This document shows positions 44,974 to 56,996 of a stretch of 64,000 nucleotides of DNA, one piece after another. The notes beneath the pieces were generated by a model. That model was not told the DNA's origin. It did no database searches and saw nothing but the letters and a program-made list of their open reading frames with translations. Each line of letters opens with the position of its first letter. Position 1 is the first letter of the stretch. The translations under genes and the position numbers were made by a program. The stretch is from Aplectana chamaeleonis (Eukaryota > Nematoda > Chromadorea > Rhabditida > Cosmocercidae), in the NCBI GenBank assembly GCA_029168955.1, contig JAPDOI010000117.1, positions 930,001 through 994,000 on the forward strand. The letters are read 5' to 3'.

Positions 44974-46574
44974 GTTGTGTCGGCTAGCTGAGCCGTTGGC
45001 AATAATGCTTATTGCCTACAGGTTGGTTCCACAGCGCAAGCGGATAAGCGGCTCTTAGGAACAGGAGTCTTTTGAGAGCAACACAATCGGAATAGAGCAC
45101 GCTCCGCACAGAACCGGATCAAATCCGACTCTTTCACATTTAAATCTCTTCATATATATGTCAACATCTGGTAGTACACCGTTAGCTGCCCAGTATTATT
45201 ATAAAACTTTCAGATTAAATTTCATTAAGCCTTCTACACATGCTATGACACAAATTAGAATCGGAGCCCAACTGTACAATCGAGGTGCTTTTTTGAGCGT
45301 CGTTGCAGAACCCTAGACAATTGCGAGGCACAAGTGAATGCGTCACAACATCCATTCCGCGCCGGCTAAACTCTGCAATTTTCTCTGTTTTCGTGCCTAT
45401 TTTTAATTTTTGCACATCGTTGCAACAAACCGTTCCAAGTTACTACGTATGCATCGGCGTCTGTGAAAACATCCAGCTATAAATGGTGTTTTCACTTCTT
45501 GCAGACTTCATGCTGCGTCAGCTCAATTTTCGTCTCTTTCATCTCATGGAGCCATTTCCTCTGCAGCAATTTTCCACTCGATACAAGTCAATTTAGACGC
45601 TCATTTCTGGTTATTACTGATATATTGACGAAAATCGACCATAAAAAGGTTTTCTGGATGGGAATGTCTTAAGAAAGTCCCGCGTACTGAAAACCTATAG
45701 AATGAAGAGTTATCTAACAACTTCATTCTTCAATTCATTCATTTATTCTTTTTTCAATTCAATTTCTTTTGTTTCTCATTCAAAATTGTATTTCCCCCTA
45801 CAAGGGAAGTGTTTAGAGTGTCAAACGCTCTGCGAAAACATCTAGTACCGTTGGTATCTCTTGTGGCTCAATAGTAAAACTGCGCAGTATCCAGCCCCGA
45901 GCTGCAGGTTCCAATAAGTTACAAGTTTAAAAAGGTCGTTTTTTTGTGCTTTTTGTACCTTCCAAAAAGCGCATTAGTCTTCGGAAAATACGGAAACGGA
46001 CCTCATAAATGTGTTCAGCGCCCAAAGCTACCCCCCTAAGCAAAATTTAGGTGAAGGAACATTTTCCATACTTTTTGCAGACGGATAGGGTTTCGGAGTA
46101 GTACGGATTTCCGGTTGAGCGTTTATTTATACCGATTACAGGGCTCTGGAAGCGTTTTAGAAAAATATTCCAGATTTGAGTTAAAATTCTCCCAGAGTGG
46201 TTTATTAGGGCGCTGATCACGAATCTGTGGTTTATTAGTAGATTTTCCAAAGTTTTCGGCTAATTTTGTTTTAAGCTTCCCAACCGGGAAAGATTTCGAG
46301 GGAAAAACGCCACTTTCGAGATTTCCGGATTTCTTCGATAGATGTGTCTCAGAATCTTTCTCTGAGGGTTATTTGAAGTGCTAAACACGAATCTGAAGTC
46401 CGTTTGTCGATTTTTCGCAAATCACGGCAGATTACGGTGGATATACGGTAGTTTTGGGTCAAAATTTTAGATTTTACTCAATATTTGTATACGGGGGTTA
46501 TTCGGGGTCGAATTTAACATCCGCTTGTCGATTTTCAAAATAATAAGGTGGGTCTTGTTCCCTAAATGACATGC
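44974..46574. other. No firmly supported gene
   Basis: A possible exon begins at 45505 after TTCACTTCTTGCAG and is open to TAA at 45672 in one frame (RRSFLVITDILTKIDHKK near its end). Evidence is one acceptor plus frame only. The rest is unassigned. Confidence 0.25.
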
Positions 46575-46857
46575 TAATGTGCTTATCTGAGCCGAATTCC
46601 GGTCCGCATTTGCGTCTCCACACGCTTTGCGGCCGCATGCGCTGGAGTCATTCGAGTTTCCAGCGCCAAAGCCGACTCGATATGGCTCTTTTATACAGTT
46701 TTCTCCAGTTTTGTTCACTTTCTACTTTCTAAAACGCACCTAGAGTCAACAGATCGGCGGCTGCGGCGCTGGAAACTCTTCCGACTCGAATGCGCGCGGC
46801 CGCGAAGCGTTTCGAGACGCAACTGCGGACCGGAATTTGGCCCAGGGAAGCGCAGTA
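46575..46857. mobile_element. Element P, copy 2
   Basis: Full-length, with the TAATGTGCTTATCTGAGCC left end and a GCCCAGGGAAGCGCAGTA right end. The interior is inverted relative to the copy at 2569. Confidence 0.75.
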
Positions 46858-46859
46858 CC

Positions 46860-47060
46860 TACCGTTACATACAGTAAACCTCAAAATTTCGACAAATGGA
46901 CGCCAGATTCGTGTTCATCCCCTAGATTACCCCTACATACAAGTTTTGAGATAAATCCGAGAAAATTTTTCGAAACTTCGAAAAAAAAAATGTCTGATGG
47001 GTGCCCTTGCCTTTTCGCGAGGCTTGAAGAATGTTCATAATTTTTTTGAACCTGCATCTC
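46860..47060. repeat. Dispersed repeat shared with 63595-63800
   Basis: AAATTTCGACAAATGGA, CCCTAGATTACCCCTACATA and AAGTTTTGAGATAAATCC have near matches at 63615-63700. Downstream, 47035-47190 also matches 48420-48540 (a GCAGATGCGTT...CTCTAA block). Confidence 0.6.
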
Positions 47061-48754
47061 GGGGCGGGATACTGCGTATTTTTACTATTGAGCCAGAGGA
47101 GAACCTAACGATACTAGTCGTATTCGCAGATGCGTTCGAGACTCTAAACACTTCCCTTGTTAGCCTTCCCCAATTGTTTCGCGTTGAGTATCCCTCTAAT
47201 TCGAATAATTCCCAGACGGCGCTGTTTTCTCAGCGCTCTGTTTCCGATCTAATAATAACTATTGTTTATCAGGAAAACATCTTACTGCGCGCCCAAATAA
47301 TCTACTCTTATTATCCATTTAATGTGCAAAGCAAGCAGAAATCGTGAGAGGCCGTTTGTGGAAGAGGAAGGTCGCCGCCATGTTTTTAAAGGGCTTAAAA
47401 GCGAATTTACAATGCCGCTTCTATGTTTTGGTCAGAAAGCGCGAGTGAATGCGTTTTCGCGTCTTCAGCGTCCTGTTCTTATAACTTCCTTCAAAATCAG
47501 TTTTTTCTCTAGATCTAGGAAGTTATCTGGAATCTAGGTTAGAAGGGCTGTCCGATGGTATAGTGCTTGCTAGGGTTTAAATTAGACCGAAAAAAATTCG
47601 GGATGTGATTTCCAGACCACTGTACAGTGCGCATAGCGCTGTGCAGCCGTACACATTGTTTGTGAGGTCTGTGCGATTGAGACTGTCGGGCCACGCGGTC
47701 CGCTATGACGTTGATTCGCCTGTTGCGAATGCACTTATCGGACTTTCGAATCGATTAGCAGAAACCTCAGAGGAATCGTGAATAAAATTCCAGTCAGCTG
47801 ATTCTTAGTCAGGGTAAGGCTCGTCTGGAAAAATGCCATCTTGACGACCGCGTGACACGCACGCCGACTGCGTGGGCGGACAGTCCCATTCGGACCGACT
47901 TTATACTAAATGACATAAGGAAGATTCCACCCCCAATTCTTTCGTTTCAACAAAAGCCCCAGCAATCATTACACTGTTGAATAGCATACATCACTAAAAA
48001 ATTAGGTGTTTTGGGATCTGAAGACAAATTATTTTGAAGTGATTTATCAAAAAGGACGCCAATGACGCGCAAACGCGTCTTTGGCGTCCTTTTTTGAATA
48101 AGTTCGAATCGACAACTTGAAAACAGGATAGGTGAGCAGTCACTGTGAGACCTATTTTACACTTCCATCGCTGATCGCCGCGATGACATATTTTGAATAC
48201 AGATCGACGTGCGACGCAGCCTCGACCGATGCGCATGGTTATCATACCATCGCGTCGAGCAGCGATCGAACCCTGAAAGAGGCCTGATTTAAAAACCCCA
48301 AATATTCGTTTCCCTTGGGCGCTGAACGCGATAAAGAAGTCCGTTCCTAAATTTTGGAAAGATTACTGTTCGATTTGGAAGGTACAATAAGTAAAGAACA
48401 CGTCCGTCTTAGGCTTATAACTTTCTTGAGCCAGCAGCTAGGGGCAGCATACTGAGCAGATTTATTATGAACGCCCAAGAGATAATAAAGGCAAATCGTC
48501 TTTGCAGATGCGTTTAACGCTCTTAACACTCCCCTGCTGAGTGAGCAATGCATTACATGCGTGTTGACCGGGACGGCCATTGTCGGCACATGCATGCTCA
48601 GTCCGGCTACCAAGGTTGGATTTGTTTACACCCGATTCGCATGATGTACTATCGTTCTCGGAGCCAAATTCCGGGCTGCAATTGCGTACTACGGCTGTTG
48701 CATCATAGGACACGTAGTAATCGTGCTTGGAGAAAGGTGAATCGTGTCAGGACC
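47060..48754. other. No supported gene; repeat relics
   Basis: 48165-48260 may be a diverged GTCGCGAC-type repeat. 48420-48540 matches 47035-47190. 48656-48690 is a P-end fragment (GGAGCCAAATTCCGGGCTGC). A frame open for 116 codons at 46997-47347 lies in the repeat and is not credited. Confidence 0.35.
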
Positions 48755-49120
48755 GAGTGGGTTAGTTTGTTCCTTAGCGCGTTTGAGGAGAGCGAGGGGA
48801 GAGACAGGTGTGGGGGAAAAGGAGACGCAGCATACGCTTGCACGCGCAAACGATTGACGGGACTATCCTAAACTGGGGGCGGCACTCAAGGAAACGTCAG
48901 AAATGAAATGACTACCTCATAGATATGAATGGAAAACCTGATAAAAGATGCTTGATGCTGCTATCAATCATTGTTGTTGATAAAATTCTATAGAGATACT
49001 TCGATTGATAGCGTTATGGATCGGTGGTTCATTTATGACTTTTACGTGAGTGCTCCCGCCCCCCCCCGTTTAGGATAGTCCCCGATCGACAGCAGTAAAT
49101 TTCACTTCAGAATAGAGTTT
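48755..49120 (+). repeat. Repeat Q split by element X
   Basis: Q runs from TTTGTTCCTTAGCGCG to CGATTGAC (48858), and resumes at CGATCGACAGCAGTAAATTT (49083) through GAATAGAG. The intact order is visible at 40870-41035. Confidence 0.75.
48859..49082. mobile_element. hAT-type MITE X, copy 4
   Basis: GGGACTATCC ends, 224 bp, flanked by CGATTGAC and CGATCGAC (8-bp duplication with one change), inserted in repeat Q. Confidence 0.9.
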
Positions 49121-49280
49121 TTTGTGATTCCTCTGAAGAAACCCCAACTGTAGCTCCTGGTTTTCGCTCATGAGTCCCCGCCCAGATTAGACATTCTCAG
49201 CGGACTGGACAGTATGGAAGTTTGATCACTCAATTGTGTTACGAAAGGGCAGTTTTATATAACAAATTACTCTTTCGCAG

Positions 49281-49363
49281 ATGGCATTCCAGCGGCGTAT
49301 CCGTGTACTTCAGATCTGTTTTCCACCTCGCGGCAACTTCAGCTGTCTTACAATTACTTATAG
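49281..49363 (+). CDS. Candidate C-terminal exon
   Basis: Follows ATTACTCTTTCGCAG. One frame reads GIPAAYPCTSDLFSTSRQLQ and stops at TAG 49361-49363. Another starts with ATG at the acceptor and also runs about 30 codons. The frame choice is unresolved. Confidence 0.35.
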
Positions 49364-49948
49364 AGATTTATATTCTTAGAAAAGTACACATACTTTGCAA
49401 CGGGCGTACCCAAGTTATTAATACACATGAACATCAAGTTACGACAGAGGTTTTCACAAAAGCCAGGTGCTATTCATGGCATCATTTCACCTGCAGTCAT
49501 GAATGAACTTTTGTTGACGTTTTGAATAAGTTCACATGAGGTGAAGACTAACGAGGCCAGAAGTACTTCTCACAGTCAATGGGCACAATCATGTGCTATT
49601 TTATTTCATCTAAATGTCTCTGATGATTAATGTTCTTTTTCCAGAGGATCTGTTTATGTAACAAAATGTTATTTGTAAAATGTTATTCGAGTGAGAATGG
49701 GGAAACACCAGGATCATTTGCCTTTTGATCATGTTGTCGTGAATTAGATTGTCTGTTATTTGTAGAGTTTCAAGTATATTTTAGAATTGTTTTTGTTCCA
49801 ATAAGGCTTCCCAAGAAGGCTTCACCACGTCGTAGGCTCGTTGTCTTCACCATAGTTCTATCTCGACTTTGAACATTATTGAGCGCATCTTTTCCATAAT
49901 TTTCTCATTGTCTCATTCTTTCTGGCCTGAATAGAGATCTTCCGCACA

Positions 49949-50392
49949 GAAAAGACGAGAGCTTACTTATGGCGCTGTTAGGAGTGTTTGAACCGTTGGA
50001 TGCTTTATTAAGAGCAAAAACAGGAGCTGAAGTACTCAAAGTATACTCTGTTTATCTTGAATTGGACAAAACATGGTCCGCCAACAGTCCTCTAATTGGC
50101 CCGCTAGTACCGTATTGTAAGTCCACGACGCGTTCTCGGCAGACCCGGGTGGCAGGGTGGGTGGCCGAGTGACGGCATTGACGAATCGATTGCTCTGCAC
50201 ACCGGGTGCACACCCGGGTCTGCCGAGAACGCGTCGTGGACGTACACTACGGTACTAGCGGGCCGATTAGAGTACTATTGGCGGACCGTGTTTAGTGCAA
50301 TTCAAGATAAACAGAGTATATTTAGCGACTCTTCTCATCTGTGGAACAGCCCAAGATTATTACAAAGAAAAATTATGTTATTACAAAAATAA
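49949..50392 (+). pseudogene. Coding exon interrupted by MITE Z
   Basis: After TCTTCCGCACAG the frame is open through ATG (49969), with MALLGVFEPLDALLRAK and TGAEVLK, up to GTA at 50043. MITE Z and its TA duplicate occupy 50044-50320. The frame continues in phase right after it (FSDSSHLWNSPRLLQRK...) to TAA at 50390-50392. An open frame spanning the exact empty site suggests the insertion hit coding sequence, or that the exon is now non-functional or alternatively spliced. Product unknown. Confidence 0.45.
50044..50318. mobile_element. Foldback MITE Z, copy 2
   Basis: 275 bp, with inverted arms of about 110 bp from TACTCTGTTTATCTTGAATT, flanked by TA on both sides. It matches 23465-23738 closely, including the GACCCGGGTG core. 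Confidence 0.9.
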
Positions 50393-52180
50393 CATCAATT
50401 CAATGGTTGAAAGTTGAAAGTTGAAAAATATTCTATTATTTCAGTTTAGTGCAAGTTTAGACTTAATGCAGAATTAGTTGCAAAATCCTTCAGATCTGCC
50501 TAGACCTCAAGAATGTCACCTCTCCTCTCGTTTATATTTACAGATGGGCTGGATTTATGATAGGAACAAGATGAGCTGGTAACGGGATAAAAGTCGAGCA
50601 CAATGAGCCATCGGGGAGCCGAGACGGAGCACGACAGGGAGCTCGCCCGAAAGGGGAGTTTTCACTGTGAGAGAAATCGCCGCGCCGTCACTACCGCGGA
50701 GCCGCGGCGGAACTACCACGGAACCGTAGCGGCGATGCGGCAGTGTCGCTTCTGCTCCGCGATAGCGCCGCAGCGGCTCAGGGAGAGTATCTGACATGAA
50801 GTTATCTAAAAATGATAATACAATTAAAGGGGCCTAAGAACAAAAATAAGCACCTGCGGTCAATACGTCCTCTGTCTATTAGGGACAGAAGTTTCCGCCG
50901 CTTTGCGCCCAAGGAAATACGGAATGTACCTCAAACGGGTAATTGAACCGGCGACAATTTCGTTTTACCACACAGGATAGTACATCGCACTCCACGCGGG
51001 TTCCCTGCTGCATCGTCGCGGAGCCGGCACGGTTCTAACGCGGAACCGCTGCGGTACTATCGCGGCGATGTCAAGGCTCAAGACAGGGCAATGAAATCGT
51101 TTGATCGCGGAGCCGCCGCAGTACTATTGCGGAACTATCGCGGCACAGTCGAGGGCCACTGTTTTTTACCGGCACTGACGCGGCAAATTTTCTAAGAGCA
51201 ACCATATTGCTCCATCGACGCTTCACTTTCGACCGGAGTTATCCATCGTTGATGCCTAAGTTGCCTCCGTTCATAAAAGATTCACCTGTTGGTAATTGTC
51301 GTGTAAGAGGCCTAGAGTTTTCAAGTTGCAAGTGGTACCAAGAGGCTAATGTGTTTTGGGCCCATGAAAAGGGCCGGCCGGAAGGTTACGGCAGCCACTT
51401 TTTACTATGGAAAGCAACTAGCTGTGATGTTTGAGAGCCAACAGAAACCGTGCTTATTCAATTTCCGCCACGATTAAATCTTCGAAATTCCACCGGAAAT
51501 TGGAAGTTGCGAGCTCACTTCAGTAACCATACCTGAAAAACAGCTAAAATGTTTTCTCCTAAAGTAGTCTAGACAGACATGATTTGCCTGCCATTTTCTC
51601 CCTTCATGTTTGCTCGTTTACTGTTTACTTCTTCCCTGTTGTTGAATAGAAACCTGTTAATCGCAAATGACTATTCAGTTGAGGAGTTTCCACCGCATAC
51701 TTCGTGAATGGTGAATAACTAATGTCTTGCTTTCAAACATCGCAATCGCAAGACGTAATAGATATATGGATACAAACAGTCTGGAAACCTTACACCTGTT
51801 TTCAGCTGCTATGAGAGTCGATTGTCTTGTCCAATCACCGGGCCTGAACTCAAGTACCTTGCAGCTAGGACTTTTAAGGACTTAGGAAGAAAGATTTAAA
51901 TCACATGGAGGATAGATTGTCAAAACAACTTGACGAATGAAGAATACCGCGATGACGGCTTCGTGAATGCAACCCTGTGTAATTTTCTACAGCTGACATA
52001 GCATACCTCATTTGAGCTCTACCTGACACCCAAAACCACCCACCAAAACGGTTCAGCAAGGATTAGTAACACATAAGGGATGTTGCGCTCCACGGCAAAT
52101 CGTCGCAATGGACCAGCGAGCTCCGCGTGTTGCAAGTGTGTATCACAAGTTGTTTGTGGTGAATTGATAAACAACTATAA
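50393..52180. other. No supported gene; GCGG-rich short repeats
   Basis: 50670-50780 and 51005-51160 contain repeated GCGGAGCCGC, GGTACTATCGCGG and CGGAACC words in both orientations. 51207-51434 is an open plus-strand frame of 75 codons without splice support. The rest is AT-rich. Confidence 0.35.
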
Positions 52181-52286
52181 TAAGTCTTACACGATTTTTG
52201 GATGTTTTTTGCCGTAACTGCAGTTCAACGTCGCAATGCACGTTATGGTATGTTTACACAAGGTGTTGAGTTGATCGCAAAACGCT

Positions 52287-52359
52287 TGGCTCCGGGCGAG
52301 ATTGAACCAGCATATTCCCTTTCCGGGGGAGCGCCTTATCGCACTGCACCACCGAAGCC
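52287..52359 (-). tRNA. tRNA-like sequence, copy 2
   Basis: The same 73-base form as 40567-40639 with GGCTTCG at its 5' end, so one acceptor pair becomes a G-T type. The anticodon arm is CTCCC-CCGGAAA-GGGAA. Repeat-embedded, probably not functional. Confidence 0.45.
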
Positions 52360-52744
52360 CCAGCGCCGCTCTCACTCAACTGCTCGGTAAATCTTCACCG
52401 AAGCAATCATCCTTTCACCCGCATAACGGGATGAAACAGGAATACCGCCAGAGACTATCTAACAGTCGTAGACCTGTCAAGATGATGCCCTAGTTAAGTC
52501 CTACACGTTTTGCGATCAACTCAACACCTTGTGTAAACATACCATAACGTGCACTGCGACGTTGAACTGCAGTTACGGCAAAAAACATCCAAAAATCGTG
52601 TAAGACTTAACTAGGGCATCATCTTGACAGGTCTACGACTGTTAGATCGTCTCTGACGGTATTCCTGTTTCATCCCGTTATGCGGGTGAAAGGATGATTG
52701 CTTCGGTGAAGTTTTACCGAGCAGTTGAGTGAGAGCGGCGCTGG

Positions 52745-52817
52745 GGCTTCGGTGGTGCAGTGCGATAAGGCGCTCCCCCGGAAAGGGAATATGCTGGTTC
52801 AATCTCGCCCGGAGCCA
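52745..52817 (+). tRNA. tRNA-like sequence, copy 3
   Basis: Identical to copy 2 over the tRNA-like part, in the opposite orientation, as the right arm of the inverted pair. Confidence 0.45.
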
Positions 52818-53156
52818 AGCGTTTTGCGATCAACTCAACACCATGTGTAGACTATAATAAGGAATCCTGTTATTTGAAGTTACGACAGAGAAATCTAGCT
52901 TATGGTGTGAGTGAACAGTGCGAATAAACGTGCTCTTTTCAGCCTCTCAAAAGGAAAAATATACAAGCATTAGGTTGATGCAACAGTTTACGGACTTCTC
53001 ACAAATTTGAATAAAAAACATTTATTTTCGAAACAAACAAGGTTCACCCAACAAAATAATTTCCATCTCACTCAAGGATTCTACGCCACCGATTGGGCAG
53101 ATCATGAATTCCCGACGCGGAGAAATCTGGCTGTATCGAGTCGAAGTATTCTTCTA

Positions 53157-54423
53157 CAGGGTGCGTATCAGATACCCGTATACGGTTCGGACCGCATAAC
53201 TCGTCAAAGAAGCAAGCGAATTGGAAGCTATCTTCACTATATTCTACTGACAACATAATGGTTCAAAATAATCAGATATCATCCGATGTGGCCGACTGTA
53301 GCTTTGATGACAGCTCGAAGATCATTCGGGTAGGCATCCACGGCGGCCCGCAGCACGTCCTGAGGATTCTCACTCCAGGTTTTCTTCAATGAAGATTTGA
53401 GTGCGCTGATGCTGGTGTGTTCTGTATCGCAGGCTTTCTCTTCCAAAATGCTTCAGTCGCAGTAATCCATAACGCTGAGATCTGGAGTTTGCTGGCCATT
53501 CTATCGCGGCGATGAAATCCGGTAGTTTCTCACGACACCGATGCTGGACCATCTTTGACCCGTGAGCTGGAGCCCAATCTTGTCGGAACATCCATTATCC
53601 TCCGTTTTAATGTTGCATCAACCGCAGTAACATAAGCTGCCCAAGAATGGCTAACATATAGGTGTCAGCATCGATTTTCACACCTTTTCCAACAAAAGTG
53701 AGAGGCGTGCGAACCACTACGGACGCGTTGTGTTTTACCCTGCGCGAAACGATTCTTTCCGCCTTGGTAGCTCCCTCACTGTCATGTGTAAGCACCCAGA
53801 AGTTTTGGCTGTTGTAGCTCCGTTCCACGGTGAAAAGCTTTTCATCTGTGAAAAGCATCCTCGAGTGCTGATTTTTTTCGGCCCGCCGCAGTAGTCCTTT
53901 ACATTTCCTTACTCTGCCCTACTTTTCTGCTTCGCTCAGTCCATGTCTTTGTTTGCAGCTTGCAGGGACGCATATGGACTTGCTCCTCGACCACCTTCCC
54001 CACTGTTTCCTCCAACACGTTCCAGTTTCGAGCCTTTTCTCTCATACTCCTAGTAGTTTTGCGTTTGATGCGTCTTCTCCCAATTTTTTTAGACGTCTTG
54101 TCGCTGCAATCACCGTCCGTACTAAAGGAATATGATCATCAAGCGTACTTCAACTGACTGCACCGTAGGCGATTTGGCGAGGAACTTTGAGAAGACGAGC
54201 GATCCTCGAAACTGATTGTCCGGCGCTTTTGAGCTGAAGAATTGTGGCCCTTTTCGGATTCGGAGCTACCATGCTCTAAAAAGCTAATGTGAGATCCCCA
54301 AATTTTGTGCAGGTATTGGAAACGGTTTAGCCTTGCGAACACACCACAAGCGAGTCAGGAAAATCAAAACCTCACTTTCAAATGCGCGCGTCAAAAGTGT
54401 ACGGGTATTTAATACGCACCCTG
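53157..54423 (-). mobile_element. mariner element, full length, inactive
   Basis: TA target duplicates (53155-53156 and 54424-54425) flank 25-30 bp inverted ends: CAGGGTGCGTATCAGATACC at the left and CAGGGTGCGTATTAAATACC on the complement of the right. The 1267-bp length and the transposase remnant between the ends fit a mariner. Confidence 0.9.
53279..54272 (-). pseudogene. mariner transposase, disrupted
   Basis: Starts at ATG 54272 (MVAPNPKRATILQLKSAGQS, a helix-turn-helix region with SRIARLLKVPRQIAYGA). It continues in other frames with LFTDEKLFTVERSYNSQN (first catalytic Asp), RQDWAPAHGSKMVQHR (second Asp) and, after a frameshift, a PDL segment (third Asp). It ends SENPQDVLRAAVDAY...VGHIG. 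Several frameshifts and at least one stop (near 53470) interrupt it. Mariner transposases cut and paste DNA at TA sites. This copy cannot make a full protein. Confidence 0.9.
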
Positions 54424-54425
54424 TA

Positions 54426-56012
54426 AGGCCATTTTGAATTCGTCATCGTTAGTAAACTGTTTTCCATCCAGGAAGTGCTGCATCGAGCGGGACAGATGGT
54501 AGTCGGAAGGGGCAAGATCTGGGTTTTATGGATGGTGGGGAAGAACTTCCCAGCCCGGGTCCAGCAGTTTCTGCTCGCCTTCTTCATGGCAATGCTCTGC
54601 CACACGTATCTGTCGTACGTGTACAGTTGCGTGCTTGATAGGTAGTATCACGATAAAGCAGTAATACAGGCCTGACGTAATGGTGGAGTCTAGAATCCGA
54701 ACAAATGAGAAACTTTCTGTCACTCCTGACTTGAGCCGCTTTCGAACAGTTGTTGCACCAAATGAGGAGACTGGGGTGCAAACTTTGAGTTGCTTTTTTT
54801 CCTGCCGATCGCATCAATCGATAGATTGCTAACCAGCACTCAATGCAGTTATTGGCAATGGACATGAAATTAAATGATTTGAAAGCCTAAATACCATCTG
54901 CGCTGATTTCTGGAACTGTCTAGGCAGGCATTCATTCCATCCTTACCTTATGTGTGCTAGTTTACTGCTTGTTACTTCTCCACTTTCCTGTTACGAGCCT
55001 CTGAATCGCCGATAACTATTCACTCGTGTAATTCTCACCCCAATCTTTATGAATGGCAGGTAACGAATGTTTGTGTATCGAACACCGCAGTACATAATAG
55101 ATATTTTCATACAGTCATGATTGTTTTCATCTACAGTAGGAGCCGAACAGTGTTGTTGATCTTTGAATTCTGTCCGACCATGGGTTATTTTATAGTCAGC
55201 ACTCAGGAAGACAGACTGAAATCACCTGAACAATAGAATAGTTGACTTTTTGTCGAGATCTCTGTCAAAACAACCCGACGACTAAGTCTATAGAACTGAA
55301 AATATAAAATTAATAGTGAGGCATGAGAAACGTCAAGTCAGTCGAGTTGATCCGCTGGCGACATTACTGAACATCGCAGAAAATGTCAATTGTAGGAAGA
55401 CAGACCTAAACCAAGTTGGCTAATAAGTGAAGCGTCTATGGCGTGCCTTGTTCGTATATTCTGATCCTCTATGGGAATATGCATCGGTGACCAGAGCTGC
55501 TGGTTTCAGAGATTTATAAGGTATAAGCTCAAGATCGTCATTATTGTAGCTGTAGTACCTTCCTAAATGCACCGTAATCCTTCCAAAATCTGAAAACGGA
55601 CCTCACAGGGTGACCTCTAAGTATTGGGGCGCTCCAGATTACTTTTCGACACTTGGATCAAGTAAATTATTTACATTCTGGAACGGCTCGGTTTTCGGCG
55701 CCAGTATAATGATGAGGATCGGGTGTTCACGATGAGATACTTATGTCCCGCTGGGTACTCCAGGTCTGAGAACGCATCTTCTCTACGACTCCAATATGTG
55801 ATTTCTTGCCATAATTGGAGTGGTACTGCATAGCTTCAACAACAAGGTTCGGCCTCTGAAAGTGGCCATGGCGCGGAAACTTTTAATTTTCGCTTGTAAA
55901 GTAAAAAACAGTTGTTCCCCTAGACTGCCCTCGGTGTAGATAAAAGCTGAGCTGTCTATGAATGTGTGGTTGCTGCTTTGCTCTTCACTACGCTTTCAAC
56001 CTATAGAACCAA
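54426..56012. other. No supported gene
   Basis: AT-rich with short frames. 55700-55760 has a GGTGTTCACGATGAGA word recalling TTAA-element ends, without flanks. Confidence 0.3.
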
Positions 56013-56039
56013 TTGACGGACCTTTTGCTGATAGCTAAC

Positions 56040-56996
56040 ATGCTGTCAGCACGCAACAGCAGCAGTTCGTACACCTGTCGGATTTACGTCAGCTTTCTAG
56101 TTGAAAACAGGAGTAAGGCAAAAAGCTGTAGCAGGACCTTTTTTTTCAACTTCGCCGTTGATGACCTAATGCGTAGAGTTGCTAAACAGTTTCCTGCGGA
56201 CGTGATACTAACACCATCAGGACGCTCCCTTGTCGACCTGGAGTACGCCGACGACCTCGTGTTGTTCACTGAAAACAACACAAAACTGCAAAGGATTGTG
56301 AACCTTGTCTTTAGGTATGCCGCAGCCTATGGACCCGACAAACGCAAGCAGATATGGGTCTCTCAGAGGCCTTCAATGGGAGTTTGTGTGGACGGACAAC
56401 GTATTGAACTGGTGGACGATTTCTGTTATTTGCGCTGTTTACTGAAGAATAGTGGTAGTCATGCAGCGGATATTCAACAACGATTTGCAAAAGCTACATC
56501 TGTATTAAATTCTCTAACCAAGTGTTTGTGGTTTACCACCATCACGGAGAAAGTCAGGCTGCAAGTCTGCCTATCCGCTATTCGCCCTATCATGACGTAC
56601 GGATCGGAGACGTGGGCAGCACCGAACACGCATATGGAAAGATTGGAGTGCACGGAAAGGAAGCCATTTAGACGTTTGCTAGGATATTTCTGGCCGCGTG
56701 CATGCCATAGCGAAGACCTTTACAAGGAAATTGATGCAGTACATCAACGCCTGACACGAGGGAAGTGCCAGCATCTCCCAACGCCATCTCAAGCAGCAAT
56801 GGAATACCGACTTCGACTGTTCAGGCATATACTAAGAAGAATGCCGGATCGTCTCGTACAAGACGCTCTAAGCATGCTTCCATATCCTGTCTGGAAACGG
56901 CCACCTGGCAGTAGACGAAAGTTCTGGACGGATGTGTATAAAGAGGGATTTATGTGGTTACCTTGGCTAATAGTAGTTACATGTGGGAGATTTTGA
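56040..56996 (+). pseudogene. RTE-type LINE reverse transcriptase fragment
   Basis: Matches the hookworm/strongylid-type RTE protein. After GVRQKAVAGP in one frame, a run of 8 T (about 56139-56146) shifts the frame into FFFNFAVDDLMRR. YADD follows (residues 78-81 of the longer frame), then IELVDDFCYLRCLLKNSG, LSAIRPIMTYGSETWAAP and RRLLGYFWPR, and finally WKRPPGSRRKFWTDV. A stop also lies just before GVRQ, and a few residues are missing after AAAYG. The 5' part and the 3' end after 56996 are lost. It is a different subfamily from 28340-30605. Confidence 0.85.

Larger units (their letters stand above)
52183..52850. repeat. Inverted pair of tRNA-derived repeats
   Basis: Order: tail (minus, 52183-52286), tRNA-like (minus, 52287-52359), lead (minus, to about 52500), tail (plus, about 52506-52600), lead (plus, about 52603-52744), tRNA-like (plus, 52745-52817), tail start. 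Arms are almost identical, including GACAGGTCTACGACTGTTAG and ATCATCCTTTCACCCGCATA-type blocks. Confidence 0.8.

Noticed and set aside
46997..47347. 116-codon plus-strand frame
   Set aside because: It starts in the dispersed repeat shared with 63595, and part matches 48420-48540 where the frame is broken.
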